A stretch of DNA of 64,000 nucleotides from Gracilimonas sp964505215 (lineage in GTDB: Bacteria > Bacteroidota > Rhodothermia > Balneolales > Balneolaceae): contig CAZDGU010000005.1 in NCBI GenBank assembly GCA_964505215.1, positions 157,955-221,954 on the forward strand. Direction: 5' to 3'. The number at the start of each line of letters is the position of its first letter. The stretch's first letter is position 1. A model generated the notes under the pieces. It was not told the DNA's origin, made no database searches, and saw only the letters and a program-made list of their open reading frames with translations. Both the position numbers and the translations under genes were made by a program. Below are positions 34,692 to 43,938 of this stretch, piece by piece.

Positions 34692-35513
34692 ATGTCATTC
34701 TCACTCAATAACTTACCTAAACGAACTGAAAAACCCCGAAATAGTGGCTATACCATGTGTCTCGACAAGGGATACAGCGTGCGGCAGGTGCAAGACTTTA
34801 TAGAGACTTGCTCAAACTATATTGACGTTGTAAAATTAGGCTGGGGCACCTCTTACGTAACGCAGAACCTGAGTGCTAAAATTGAAGCTTACCAAAATGC
34901 AGATATTCCTGTTTACTTTGGTGGCACTCTTTTTGAAGCTTATGTGCTTCGCAATCAGCTTGACAGTTATGTGGAGCTAATGCAAAAATACCGAATTGAA
35001 AATGTGGAAGTATCGAATGGTACTATTTGGCTCTCTGATGAGCGCAAACGAGATATTATAAAAGAGCTAAGCCAGGAGTTTAATGTTTTCTCTGAAGTAG
35101 GAAGCAAAAACCCCAACGACATTATACCTCCCTACAAGTGGGTGCGCATTATTGAGGGTGAGCTGGAAGCCGGTGCTTCAAAAGTTATTTGTGAGGCTCG
35201 CGAAAGCGGAACGGTAGGCGTGTTCAGGCCAAACGGAGAAGTTCGCTCAGGATTGATTGAAGAAATTACGGATCAAATTCCCCAAGAAAAACTGATTTTT
35301 GAAGCACCCAAAAAGCAGCAACAAGTATGGTTTATTCGCAAGTTTGGAAGTAACGTAAACCTTGGAAACATTCAACCTGCCGACGTTATTTCTGTTGAAA
35401 CCTTACGCCTGGGGCTGCGGGGAGATACCCTTTTAGATTTTTATTCCTTAGATGACGACGAGGATCTTAATGTCGTTATGAATGTTAACACAACTATTTC
35501 CAATAACGAGTAA
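34692..35513 (+). CDS. Phosphosulfolactate synthase (ComA-like)
   Basis: The 273-residue (alpha/beta)8-barrel protein fits the ComA family: GYTMCLDKGYSVRQ, IDVVKLGWGTSYV, IPVYFGGTLFEAY, VSNGTIWLSD, SEVGSKNP and the phosphate-binding KVICEARESG. The family adds sulfite to phosphoenolpyruvate to make (2R)-phospho-3-sulfolactate, a step toward coenzyme M in archaea and sulfolactate in Bacillus. Neither follow-on enzyme is adjacent. In this lineage it might feed a sulfonate or sulfonolipid route (inference). It sits 20 bp before the GT5-like gene. Confidence 0.82.
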   Translation: MSFSLNNLPKRTEKPRNSGYTMCLDKGYSVRQVQDFIETCSNYIDVVKLGWGTSYVTQNLSAKIEAYQNADIPVYFGGTLFEAYVLRNQLDSYVELMQKYRIENVEVSNGTIWLSDERKRDIIKELSQEFNVFSEVGSKNPNDIIPPYKWVRIIEGELEAGASKVICEARESGTVGVFRPNGEVRSGLIEEITDQIPQEKLIFEAPKKQQQVWFIRKFGSNVNLGNIQPADVISVETLRLGLRGDTLLDFYSLDDDEDLNVVMNVNTTISNNE

Positions 35514-35532
35514 TCACTGAGAGTACATATAT

Positions 35533-36336
35533 ATGAAAATTCTTTATGTTGCCGCTGAAATTTCCCCCTTTGCACGCATGACTCATACCGCCGATTTACT
35601 TCGGTTTTTGCCCGCCTCTTTACAAGACAAAGGATTTGAAATTCGCATTCTTCTTCCCAAATACGGAACTATTAATGACAGACGTAATCGCCTGCACGAA
35701 GTAATACGCCTTTCCGGTATTGAGGTAGAAGTAGGCGAAAACACAGAAAGCATGAAAATTAAAGTAGCAAGCATTCCCAATGCAAAGCTGCAGGTGTATT
35801 TCCTCGATAATGATACCTACTTCAAGAGAAAAGGACTCTTTAGAAAGCCGGACACCGAAGAATTTTACGAAGATAACGCCGAGCGTTTAGCTTTCTACAA
35901 TAAAGGTGTACTTGAAACAGTTATGAAACTCGGCTGGCAACCGGACATCATTCATTGCCACGATTGGCCGGCCGGATTAGTTCCACTGTTAGTACGAACC
36001 AAATATAAAGACGAAGAAATCTTTAAAAACACACAAATTATTTACAACCTGCATCACCCCATTAATGAGGGTGACGCTGACTCAGCCCATGTGTTGGAGC
36101 TTTTGGGTCTGCCTGCAGACACCGATATTGACAACCTAACAGAAGAAGGAAAAGTTGATATTCTAAAGCTTGGACTCAAATATAGTGACCACGTTGTAAC
36201 AGGTAACTATCTGAAAGACGAGTTTGATGATATGTTTGAAGAGCTGGGAATTAACCCCACTAAAATACAAGGCTCGCCGGAAGATGTATCTGACAAGTTT
36301 GCTGAATACTACCGCACCATTTCTGACGCCGAATAA
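35533..36336 (+). CDS. Standalone N-terminal half of a GT5 glycogen/starch synthase
   Basis: The 267-residue protein matches only the N-terminal Rossmann domain of GT5 glycogen synthase: MKILYVAAEISPFARM, FEIRILLPKYG, DIIHCHDWPAGLVPLLV and YSDHVVTGNYLKDEF. The nucleotide-sugar-binding C-terminal domain is absent (full enzymes are about 480 residues). The K-T-G-G loop after the first strand reads R-M-T-H. It is therefore unlikely to be a glucosyltransferase by itself. A half-length GT5 protein followed by a DUF4270-type lipoprotein is a recurring Bacteroidota arrangement as I recall it, and the next gene here fits. Confidence 0.78.
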   Translation: MKILYVAAEISPFARMTHTADLLRFLPASLQDKGFEIRILLPKYGTINDRRNRLHEVIRLSGIEVEVGENTESMKIKVASIPNAKLQVYFLDNDTYFKRKGLFRKPDTEEFYEDNAERLAFYNKGVLETVMKLGWQPDIIHCHDWPAGLVPLLVRTKYKDEEIFKNTQIIYNLHHPINEGDADSAHVLELLGLPADTDIDNLTEEGKVDILKLGLKYSDHVVTGNYLKDEFDDMFEELGINPTKIQGSPEDVSDKFAEYYRTISDAE

Positions 36337-36367
36337 AAGATCGATAATCAAAATAAATTTTTTTTTA

Positions 36368-37576
36368 ATGAGCAGAAAAAATAAGGGCATCATCTCCTTA
36401 TGTATCCCACTGTTAGCTGTACTCTTAATTTTTAATAGCTGTGAAGATCCCGGAAGCGTAGGCAGTGATTATGTAGAACGCCCCGAGCTCACTTTTGACA
36501 CCCTCAGCATCTCCAGCCCTAACGCCTTAGCTTTTAACGGCTATTCGGGTCGCCTTGGCTTTATACCCATAGGGCAATACAGCGATCCGGTTTTTGGTGA
36601 TATGGATGCACAGGGATTGTTTAAGCCGCAGGTAAACCCTTTTGTACCCGACACAGTAAGCCTAAGTGAGCACTTCAGGCTTAAACTTAAGTTAAGACTC
36701 GATTCCTTAGAAACTTATGGAGACACGCTGTCTCAGTCCGGGTTTTCTGTTTACCAGGTTACTTCTGATTGGAGAGGAAATGCACTTAGAATCGACGATC
36801 AAATTCAAACAAGTAACTTGGTGGGAAGCTTTACAATTTCCAATAAAAAAGAAGTAATAGTAGATTTAGACCATCAATGGGTAAGTCACTATAAAACCTT
36901 TTTTGATAACAGCGATGCAAATGCCGATTCTTTATACCAAGCCGATTTTAAGGGATTAGCCGTTATATCTAACAGCAACAATCAGAGAGTTTCGTTTGCA
37001 CGCTCCGACAGCTCCGGGTTTTTAATTGTGGATGGTACCACACCCAGCACTACCGATACGGTTTTTGTACCTCTTTCTGATTGGGGATACACCTTAAAAC
37101 GAACCGGCCAAACGCCGCCGGCAAACACCATTCCGTTGCACACCACTTTAGAAGGCATGCTCGGCTTCACTATGCCCTTTTCTGCTTTAAAATCGGATGA
37201 TCAAACCAAAGATATTATTAAAGCCGAACTGCTTTTTTATGAAGCTACGGACGAACTGGAAGCCAACCTGCCAGCCAATCATGTTCGTTTAGGCGTTAAA
37301 CAATTAAACCTCGATTTAGCAGAAACTCAGCAACCAGTTTTTGAGTACCAGTTTGGAAATGTGCCTTATGTTGGTTCAAAAAAGTCTGATGAGCCTTTCT
37401 TCAGAATCAACGTTACCCGCTATATTAATAATGTAGTGTTTGGGGGTGAAGACAGGGAAGACCTGGTACTTGGCATTGGCTCTGCTTCGGGAACTGTTCG
37501 TTCCACTTTAATTTACGGAGTGAATGCTCCACAAGCCGTACGCCCTAAATTAATTATTACATCATTGGTAGATTAA
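36368..37576 (+). CDS. DUF4270-like lipoprotein
   Basis: The start at 36368 precedes a lipoprotein signal (LLIFNSCEDPG, acceptor Cys near residue 24). The 402-residue product is beta-rich with no catalytic motif. Its opening SCEDPGSVGSDYV and later GDMDAQGLFKPQ resemble DUF4270 proteins, which sit between a GT5-like gene and other envelope genes in related bacteria. Family assignment is by pattern and context, not by a clear motif. It overlaps none of its neighbours; the next gene is five bases on. Confidence 0.6.
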   Translation: MSRKNKGIISLCIPLLAVLLIFNSCEDPGSVGSDYVERPELTFDTLSISSPNALAFNGYSGRLGFIPIGQYSDPVFGDMDAQGLFKPQVNPFVPDTVSLSEHFRLKLKLRLDSLETYGDTLSQSGFSVYQVTSDWRGNALRIDDQIQTSNLVGSFTISNKKEVIVDLDHQWVSHYKTFFDNSDANADSLYQADFKGLAVISNSNNQRVSFARSDSSGFLIVDGTTPSTTDTVFVPLSDWGYTLKRTGQTPPANTIPLHTTLEGMLGFTMPFSALKSDDQTKDIIKAELLFYEATDELEANLPANHVRLGVKQLNLDLAETQQPVFEYQFGNVPYVGSKKSDEPFFRINVTRYINNVVFGGEDREDLVLGIGSASGTVRSTLIYGVNAPQAVRPKLIITSLVD

Positions 37577-37581
37577 TACGC

Positions 37582-38883
37582 ATGAAATTATTCAAAAACC
37601 TATTTATTCTATTTCTTTTGCTGCTGCCGGCTCAGCAGTTATGGGCGCAAATTGAAGACGCCAGCAAAACCAGAACCGGCTCCTTTTATTCTCTTTTTGG
37701 TTTAGGATATCCCTCCGATAATAACACCTCCCGCGAGTTAGGCTTAGGCATTATAGGTGTTTCGTTAGATAATATGGATTCGAACACGCTGCAAAACCCG
37801 GCTTTATGGGGAAAAAACGCTTTTACAACAGCAACAGCCAGCTTTGGGCTCAGTAAATTCAATACAAAAAGCAGCACTCAAAGCAATACCAATGCACTAC
37901 TCGAAGCCGGCCACTTTCAAACTACCTTTCCTTTAATGCGAGACAAATTGGGGGCTTCCCTCTCTTTATATTCGGTTACGCGCTCTAACTACCGCTTTGT
38001 TACCATCGACTCTACCGTGATTTCGCCCGGAAATGTGGTAAATTATGCTTCTGACATCAGAGGCTCCGGTGGTATAAATAAAATCGAATTTGGTTTCGGA
38101 TGGAATATCAACAAAAATATAGCTGTAGGATACGCTCCGGCCCTTACCTTTGTGACGGAAAACAGCTCCCAAGATGTGTTTTTTGATCAGGCAGACTACC
38201 GAACGAGTAAACGAGATTCCCGAATCAGCGGAGCTGCTATTGGCCACCGCTTTGGTGCTTTATTAACTTTTCGCCGGCTCCTAAGCAGCCGAGACCGCAT
38301 CAGTATCGGAGCTTCTGCTACTTTGCCTGTAACAATTAAAGGTAAAGAGAGAATTACAGTTACCAAAGTGGTAAATAACCGAGATCAGGTTGTAAAGCTT
38401 CAGGAGCCTGAAAAAGGTGACATTTCACTTCCTTTAGAGCTAAAGGGTGGCTTTACCTACTATCCGAGTGGTTTATATAATATTTCGTTAGAGGGTTTAT
38501 ACGAACAATGGAGTGATTATGATTCTCCTTTCAGCTCTCCCAATGAGCTTGCCATGATGAGCGACCGCGTTAAGCTGGGGCTTGGAGGAGAATTTCACCC
38601 CTATAGAATGAATTCATCAAATTTCTTTACTAATTTCCGGTATAGCGCAGGGTTGAGTTATGATTCAGGACATTTAACCATGCAGGACCAGGATATAAAT
38701 ACTCTTTGGTTTTCTGCCGGCTTAGGAATAATTTCCCCCCGCTCTCGTTCCTCCATAGACCTAAGCATTCGCTACGGCATTAGAGGTACCACCGAACAAA
38801 ACTTAATTAAGGAAAATATTTGGACATTTAATTTGTCTGTAAACCTGTCTGAACTTATGTTTTTCCGCAGAAAACTTAATTAA
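37582..38883 (+). CDS. Predicted outer-membrane beta-barrel protein
   Basis: The 433-residue product has a signal peptide ending at LWAQ (about residue 23). The rest alternates short amphipathic strands ending with aromatic residues (KIEFGFGWNINKNIAVGYAP, FRYSAGLSYDSG) and ends with strands plus a final FFRRKLN. The N-terminal YSLFGLGYPS and NPALWG echo the FadL/PorV-like long-barrel families. Transport or assembly role unknown. It is five bases after the DUF4270-like gene and presumably co-expressed. Confidence 0.65.
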   Translation: MKLFKNLFILFLLLLPAQQLWAQIEDASKTRTGSFYSLFGLGYPSDNNTSRELGLGIIGVSLDNMDSNTLQNPALWGKNAFTTATASFGLSKFNTKSSTQSNTNALLEAGHFQTTFPLMRDKLGASLSLYSVTRSNYRFVTIDSTVISPGNVVNYASDIRGSGGINKIEFGFGWNINKNIAVGYAPALTFVTENSSQDVFFDQADYRTSKRDSRISGAAIGHRFGALLTFRRLLSSRDRISIGASATLPVTIKGKERITVTKVVNNRDQVVKLQEPEKGDISLPLELKGGFTYYPSGLYNISLEGLYEQWSDYDSPFSSPNELAMMSDRVKLGLGGEFHPYRMNSSNFFTNFRYSAGLSYDSGHLTMQDQDINTLWFSAGLGIISPRSRSSIDLSIRYGIRGTTEQNLIKENIWTFNLSVNLSELMFFRRKLN

Positions 38884-38960
38884 TTCATAATTCAATTTTA
38901 TAATAAATACACTGTCTGCTTAGTTTATTAGCTAATGGTATAAACAAGACCAATAAATCC

Positions 38961-40292
38961 ATGAAACAAATAATATTACTTTTAGGAATTCTATTTCTTG
39001 GCTCTTCATTAACACAAGCCCAAGAAAATTGTCAAGAAACCCCGCCGGACGGATTAACTCCCATTGCCGCCTATTCTCTTTTTTACGAAAATTACCGACA
39101 GGGTGAGTACGACTTTGCTTTGCGATATGGGAAATGGATGATTTGTGGAAATCCGGAAAAAATAGAGGGAAATCCTCAGTTTAGCTTAGATAAGCAGTAT
39201 GAGCGTTTAGTTACCATTTATGCAGAAATTGGACGCGCCAAACAAGATCCCTCTATCCGAAAGGCATACTTAGACACCGCAGAAACTTTGCTAAACAAAA
39301 GCCTTGAAATGTTTGGCGAAACCACCAAAGATAAGTTTGATATTATCTTTAAACGAGGCCGCTTCTATCAGCAAAACTATGATTACATAGATGATGGGTT
39401 ACAAAAAGCCTATCAAGATTATCAGAAATTATTTGAGCTTGACCCGAAAAGAGCCGTTGGAATGGGCCAAGGTTACTATCTAAAGCAAGCTCTGTCTAAC
39501 TTGGTTAATAAAGGAAATAAACAAGAAGCGCAGGAATTTATCGATCGGGTCAAACCGCATGCCTCCGGTGATGCTCTTGAATTTATTGAGGAGCAGCAGC
39601 AAAAGCTTTTAGGAAGTCCGGAAGAGCAAATAGCCTACTTCAAGCCTATAGTAGAAGAAAACCCGGATGACCTTGCAGCCTGGAAAGCGCTTGAAAGTGC
39701 ATATGAAAGCTTAGAAAGCCGCAAAGAACTTAAAGAGGCCCGCGAACGCATTAACGAGCTCGAGCCAACCTTAGACAGTGCACTTGGTTTAGGCGAGCTT
39801 GCAAAAGGAAATGCTAATTATGCTGAGGCTGCTAAGTACTACAAGCAAGCACTGAACAGAACAGACTCTGATAAGGAAAAAACATTCATTTATATGGATT
39901 TAGCAGACGTTCATATAAACCTTGAAAAGCTCAAAGAAGCTAAAAACTATGTGCAAAAAGCACTGCAAATAGATCCAAACAATGGTAATGCTTACATAAA
40001 AATGGCTACCATTTATGGCGCAGCGGTTTCTCAGTGCACAAAAGACCGTAAGCTGGAAGCTAAAGACCGTGTGGTATATTGGCTGGTTGTTGATTATTTG
40101 AATAAGGCGAAAAAGAACGATCCTTCTGTAGCCAGTGTGGTAAATCGTCAGCTTTCAACTTATGAAGGCGTTACCCCAAGTACGGAAGATAAATTCTTTA
40201 CGCTGAATTTAGAAAACGGCCAAAAAGTAAAAATAGACAGCTCACTTATGGCTTGCTATGGCTGGATAAATGAAACCGTAACGGTACGTTAG
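38961..40292 (+). CDS. Secreted tetratricopeptide-repeat protein
   Basis: The 443-residue product has a signal peptide (cut near LTQAQ, residue 21). Residues 200-360 hold TPR units such as NANYAEAAKYYKQALNR and LKEAKNYVQKALQIDPNN. Earlier helices fit more degenerate repeats. TPR arrays mediate protein-protein contacts, here in the periplasm. No enzyme domain is seen. A terminator follows the stop by 48 bp. Confidence 0.8.
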   Translation: MKQIILLLGILFLGSSLTQAQENCQETPPDGLTPIAAYSLFYENYRQGEYDFALRYGKWMICGNPEKIEGNPQFSLDKQYERLVTIYAEIGRAKQDPSIRKAYLDTAETLLNKSLEMFGETTKDKFDIIFKRGRFYQQNYDYIDDGLQKAYQDYQKLFELDPKRAVGMGQGYYLKQALSNLVNKGNKQEAQEFIDRVKPHASGDALEFIEEQQQKLLGSPEEQIAYFKPIVEENPDDLAAWKALESAYESLESRKELKEARERINELEPTLDSALGLGELAKGNANYAEAAKYYKQALNRTDSDKEKTFIYMDLADVHINLEKLKEAKNYVQKALQIDPNNGNAYIKMATIYGAAVSQCTKDRKLEAKDRVVYWLVVDYLNKAKKNDPSVASVVNRQLSTYEGVTPSTEDKFFTLNLENGQKVKIDSSLMACYGWINETVTVR

Positions 40293-40339
40293 TTGGGTAT
40301 CTACCAAAACATTTGTATCTTTTCTTATCTACAAAATCA

Positions 40340-40371
40340 GGTGCGGGTAATTTAAACCTGCACCATTTTTT
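40340..40371 (+). terminator. Intrinsic terminator before rho
   Basis: GGTGCGGGT pairs with ACCTGCACC (one mismatch) around a 7-nt loop, followed by a T-rich run. It ends the TPR gene and separates it from rho. Confidence 0.65.
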
Positions 40372-40450
40372 CCTTCCCTCCTTTTAAAAAACCACCATTT
40401 TTTACTTATCAACTTTTCGGGAGAAGGATTATTAACTCGTATTAATTAGA

Positions 40451-41668
40451 ATGGCACGCAGAAAAAAACATAAAAACCGTAACAAGAATAAAAGAAACCG
40501 TGGCAATAAAGGCAGTAATGTTTTTATCCCGAAGTTTCATTGGAAAAATAACCAAGGTATTGCAGGGAGATATGCTGGCGTATTAGAAATCAACTCGAAG
40601 GGTTGGGGATTTATACGACAATTGGATTATGAATTTACTTATCAGCCAAAAGATCCTTTTTTAAAACCGGAAGAAGTTAAGGAATTAGATTTACGCCCCG
40701 GTTTGGTGTTAGAGGGTGAATTTGAAGAAGATAACAGAGGGCACAAGCATGTGGCTTCCGTAGATGTTATTAACGGAAGACCGGTAGAGGCTTGGACTAA
40801 ATCAAGCCGCTTTGAGCGCCAAACTCCCATTATGCCGGTTGACTGGATTAAGCTTGGCCATCAACCCGATGATGTAGAAATGCGTGTGATTGATTTGGTA
40901 GCTCCCATAGGAAAAGGTCAGCGATCTCTAATCGTGGCTCCTCCCAGAACCGGAAAAACAGTTTTGCTTAAGAAAATTGCAAAATCACTAAATGATAACT
41001 TTCCGGATGATATTCATGTAAGCGTATTATTGGTAGATGAACGCCCCGAAGAAGTAACCGACTTTATCCGCTCTACCAATGCTGAAGTGTTTGCCTCCTC
41101 TAACGATAAAGACACGCAAAGCCATATCCGCATTACAGAAATGGCCTTAGGGTATGCCAAACGAAAAGCAGAAATGGGTGGCGACGCTGTGCTGCTTATT
41201 GATTCTTTAACTCGCCTGTCTCGGGCATACAATGCCGTTCAAACCAACAGCGGCAGAACGCTTTCCGGCGGTTTGGATATAAGAGCACTTGAAATTCCTA
41301 AAAAAATATTTGGTTCAGCCCGTAAAATTGAAGGCGGCGGCTCGCTAACTATTATCGCTACCTGCCTTATCGAAACAAACTCTCGTATGGATGATTTGAT
41401 TTTTGAAGAGTTTAAAGGCACCGGAAATATGGAACTGGTATTAGACCGGGATTTAGCTAACGATAGAATTTACCCGGCCATTAACGTTGCTGCCTCCGGT
41501 ACCCGAAACGAGCATAAATTCATCACCGATTCGTTGGAAGAGCGAAATATGGTGCGCCGTTATTTACTTAAAAAATCACCCAGAGAATCTATGCTTGGCC
41601 TCCTGAAGGTGCTTAAAAACACGGAAAGTAATCAGGAGCTGCTCAATCAGATAGCCGCTATTGCCTAA
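40451..41668 (+). CDS. rho: Transcription termination factor Rho
   Basis: The 405-residue product has a short lysine/arginine/asparagine-rich N-terminus (residues 1-25), an RNA-binding cold-shock-like domain (YAGVLEINSKGWGFIR) and the ATPase domain with P-loop VAPPRTGKTVLLKK, VLLVDERPEEVTDF, the Q-loop/R-loop segments and LDRDLANDRIYPAINV. It is a hexameric RNA-dependent helicase that ends transcription. The length is close to the E. coli type; the large internal insertion of many Bacteroidota Rho proteins is absent. Confidence 0.93.
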   Translation: MARRKKHKNRNKNKRNRGNKGSNVFIPKFHWKNNQGIAGRYAGVLEINSKGWGFIRQLDYEFTYQPKDPFLKPEEVKELDLRPGLVLEGEFEEDNRGHKHVASVDVINGRPVEAWTKSSRFERQTPIMPVDWIKLGHQPDDVEMRVIDLVAPIGKGQRSLIVAPPRTGKTVLLKKIAKSLNDNFPDDIHVSVLLVDERPEEVTDFIRSTNAEVFASSNDKDTQSHIRITEMALGYAKRKAEMGGDAVLLIDSLTRLSRAYNAVQTNSGRTLSGGLDIRALEIPKKIFGSARKIEGGGSLTIIATCLIETNSRMDDLIFEEFKGTGNMELVLDRDLANDRIYPAINVAASGTRNEHKFITDSLEERNMVRRYLLKKSPRESMLGLLKVLKNTESNQELLNQIAAIA

Positions 41669-41749
41669 GCCTTCTGCTTAATATTCAGGCTTATAATCAG
41701 TCTGAGCTAATTTGAGAACGGATTTGCTGTCTCCGGCAGGCATAAATCG

Positions 41750-41773
41750 GGTGCTTTCCGGTTGAAAAGCACC
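41750..41773. other. Hairpin between convergent rho and rhodanese genes
   Basis: GGTGCTTT and AAAGCACC form an 8-bp stem with an 8-nt loop. There is no T tract on either side, so termination activity is uncertain. Confidence 0.35.
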
Positions 41774-41802
41774 GGTACTCGGCCATATAGGCTTATTTAT
41801 AA

Positions 41803-42123
41803 TCAGGCAACCGGAATAGATGGGTCTATTTCAGAGGCCCAGGCTTTAATACCTCCCTTTAAATTCACAGCCTCTTCAAAGCCTTCTCTTTGTAAAAAAG
41901 AAGCCGCTTGCGAACTTCGCCCGCCACTTCGGCACATTACAACCACTTGTTTGTTTTTATACTCTTCAAGCTCTTTTAAACGGGTTTCAAGCTGGTCTAA
42001 AGGGATATGCTTTCCGTCCAGATTTGAAACCATGTATTCAAAGTCTTCGCGTACATCTAACAGCAGAAAGTCTTCTTTTGCTTCTTTTTTTTCTTTTAAC
42101 TCTTCTACGGTTATTTCTTTCAT
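41803..42123 (-). CDS. Single-domain rhodanese
   Basis: The 106-residue product is one rhodanese domain with LLLDVREDFEY and the active-site loop VVMCRSGGRSSQ carrying the sulfur-accepting Cys, then FEEAVNLKGGIKAW. It transfers sulfane sulfur, probably in the cytoplasm. It is the last gene of the minus-strand set, 13 bp after lptB. Confidence 0.9.
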   Translation of the reverse strand: MKEITVEELKEKKEAKEDFLLLDVREDFEYMVSNLDGKHIPLDQLETRLKELEEYKNKQVVVMCRSGGRSSQAASFLQREGFEEAVNLKGGIKAWASEIDPSIPVA

Positions 42124-42136
42124 AGGTGGAATGTAT

Positions 42137-42898
42137 TTATGTGGTATATCTATCTAATTTGAATTGTTTGCCAAGGTATAGCTTTTTTGCTTTTTCATCC
42201 TCAGCCAGTCGGTCGGCCGAGCCTTCCATTAATATTCTGCCTTCAAACATCAGGTAGGCTCTGTCGGTAATAGCGAGGGTTTCGTGCACGTTATGATCGG
42301 TAATTAAAATCCCAATATTCTGATGACGTAAGCCACTCACAATTTGCTGAATATCTTCAACAGCAATGGGATCAACCCCGGCAAACGGTTCATCCAGTAA
42401 AATAAACTTTGGGTTTGTTACCAGCGCACGGGCTATTTCGCATCGCCTCCGCTCCCCGCCCGATAAGCTGTAGCCTTTACTGTTTACTACTTTGTGAAGC
42501 CCAAATTCTTCAATCAGCTTATCTACTTTTTGTTTGATTTCACTCTTTGGGGTTGAAAGAAACTGCAATACAGATTCCAGGTTTTCACGCACCGTCAGGT
42601 TTCTGAAAACACTGGCCTCTTGAGCCAAATAGCCAATTCCCAACCGCGCCCTTTTATACATGGGCATTCGGGTGAGGTTTTTATCGTTCAGAAAAATTTC
42701 TCCGGCGTTGGGGCTTACCAAACCTACCATCATATAGAAAGTAGTGGTTTTACCTGCTCCGTTAGGGCCCAGCAGCCCAACTACTTCGCCTTGCTTTACA
42801 TTAATAGACACATCATCTACCACCGTACGCTTGCGATAGCGCTTAACCAAGCCCTTGCTATGCAGCATCAAGTCCGGATGAGTTTCTGTGTCAGGCAT
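42137..42898 (-). CDS. lptB: LPS export ABC transporter ATP-binding protein LptB
   Basis: The 253-residue ATPase has Walker A GLLGPNGAGKTTTFYM, Q-loop LAQEASVFRNLTVREN, signature YSLSGGERRRCEIAR and Walker B FILLDEPFAGVDPIA. The Q-loop and FAGVDP sequence are characteristic of LptB. It powers lipopolysaccharide extraction with LptFG. The other lpt genes are not adjacent. It follows purQ by six bases, so it is expressed with purine genes. Confidence 0.92.
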   Translation of the reverse strand: MPDTETHPDLMLHSKGLVKRYRKRTVVDDVSINVKQGEVVGLLGPNGAGKTTTFYMMVGLVSPNAGEIFLNDKNLTRMPMYKRARLGIGYLAQEASVFRNLTVRENLESVLQFLSTPKSEIKQKVDKLIEEFGLHKVVNSKGYSLSGGERRRCEIARALVTNPKFILLDEPFAGVDPIAVEDIQQIVSGLRHQNIGILITDHNVHETLAITDRAYLMFEGRILMEGSADRLAEDEKAKKLYLGKQFKLDRYTT

Positions 42899-42904
42899 TC
42901 TGCT

Positions 42905-43603
42905 TTAAGCTACTGAAAGAGCATTTAAAATAGATTCAAAAATAGGCTTTCCGTCTTCTGCGCCGAGTAGTTTTTCCATTGCGCGTTCGGGGTGAGGCAT
43001 CAGCCCTAAAACGTTGCGTCCGGTATTACAGATTCCTGCAATGTGGTCGACCGAGCCGTTAAAATTGGCTTCTTCGGTGAGATTTCCGTCCGCATCGCAA
43101 TAGCGAAATACAATCTGATCATTATCTTGCAGAGATTTCAACCCGTCACTTTCTATAAAATAGTTTCCTTCCCCATGCGAAACCGGAATATCAAAAACCT
43201 GTCCTTTTAATAGAGAGTTAGTGAATACCGAATCGGTAGTTTCGCAGCGCATAAAGGTGTTTTTACACACAAACCGAAGCTGCTCGTTATGTAGCATGGC
43301 GCCAGGGATAAGATGCGCTTCCAAAAGTATTTGAAAGCCGTTACAAATACCCATAACCGGGCCGCCTTTTTCTACAAATTTCACAACTTCTTGCATAATG
43401 GGCGAGAAGCGGGCAATGGCGCCGGAGCGGAGATAATCTCCATACGAAAATCCGCCGGGAATTATTATAAAGTCGATGCCGGACAAGTCTGTTTCTTTAT
43501 GCCAAAGAAATTTCACATCGCAATTCATTACGTGTTTAATGGCATGGTATGCGTCGTGGTCGCAGTTAGATCCGGGAAATACTATTACACCAAATGTGGG
43601 CAT
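42905..43603 (-). CDS. purQ: Phosphoribosylformylglycinamidine synthase, glutaminase subunit PurQ
   Basis: The 232-residue glutamine amidotransferase has IVFPGSNCDHDAYHAI, GGFSYGDYLR, PVMGICNGFQIL (nucleophile Cys), SHGEGNYF and GLMPHPERAME. It supplies ammonia to PurL in the fourth step of purine synthesis. It is separated from purS by clpS within a tight operon (gaps of two and three bases). purL is not in the window. Confidence 0.94.
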   Translation of the reverse strand: MPTFGVIVFPGSNCDHDAYHAIKHVMNCDVKFLWHKETDLSGIDFIIIPGGFSYGDYLRSGAIARFSPIMQEVVKFVEKGGPVMGICNGFQILLEAHLIPGAMLHNEQLRFVCKNTFMRCETTDSVFTNSLLKGQVFDIPVSHGEGNYFIESDGLKSLQDNDQIVFRYCDADGNLTEEANFNGSVDHIAGICNTGRNVLGLMPHPERAMEKLLGAEDGKPIFESILNALSVA

Positions 43604-43605
43604 TT

Positions 43606-43935
43606 TTATCCTTTTATTTCAGTAACCAGTTGAATTTCTTTAAGTACGTTATCTATACGAAGGCATTCCTCAAATTCGCCTTCGTGCACGGTGGCTTTAC
43701 CTTCGTTATGCACCTTCCAGGTGATGTCCTCTGCTTCAGACAGGCTGCAACCGGTAGCCTTCATAAGTTGAGAAATAACCTCATCGAAGGTGTGAATATC
43801 ATCATCGTAAAGAATAAGGCGCCAAGGCGTATTTACGACCTCTTCCACCTCTTCTTTCTCTTTGGTATCAACCTCGTATTCTACTTCTTCTTCCGTCAAC
43901 CAAATAGGTGATATTTGCTGAGAAAGTTCATTCAT
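43606..43935 (-). CDS. clpS: ATP-dependent Clp protease adaptor ClpS
   Basis: The 109-residue product has an acidic N-terminal tail followed by the ClpS domain, recognised by PWRLILYDDDIHTFDEVISQL (positions about 37-57, split here only for naming), AEDITWKVHNEG and the acidic/hydrophobic end. ClpS delivers N-end-rule substrates to ClpAP. It lies between purS and purQ, with intergenic gaps of three and two bases, a placement unrelated to its known function. Confidence 0.9.
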   Translation of the reverse strand: MNELSQQISPIWLTEEEVEYEVDTKEKEEVEEVVNTPWRLILYDDDIHTFDEVISQLMKATGCSLSEAEDITWKVHNEGKATVHEGEFEECLRIDNVLKEIQLVTEIKG

Positions 43936-43938
43936 AGA

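Noticed and set aside
41750..41773. Intrinsic terminator after rho
   Set aside because: The stem is good but there is no T tract on either strand; recorded only as a hairpin.
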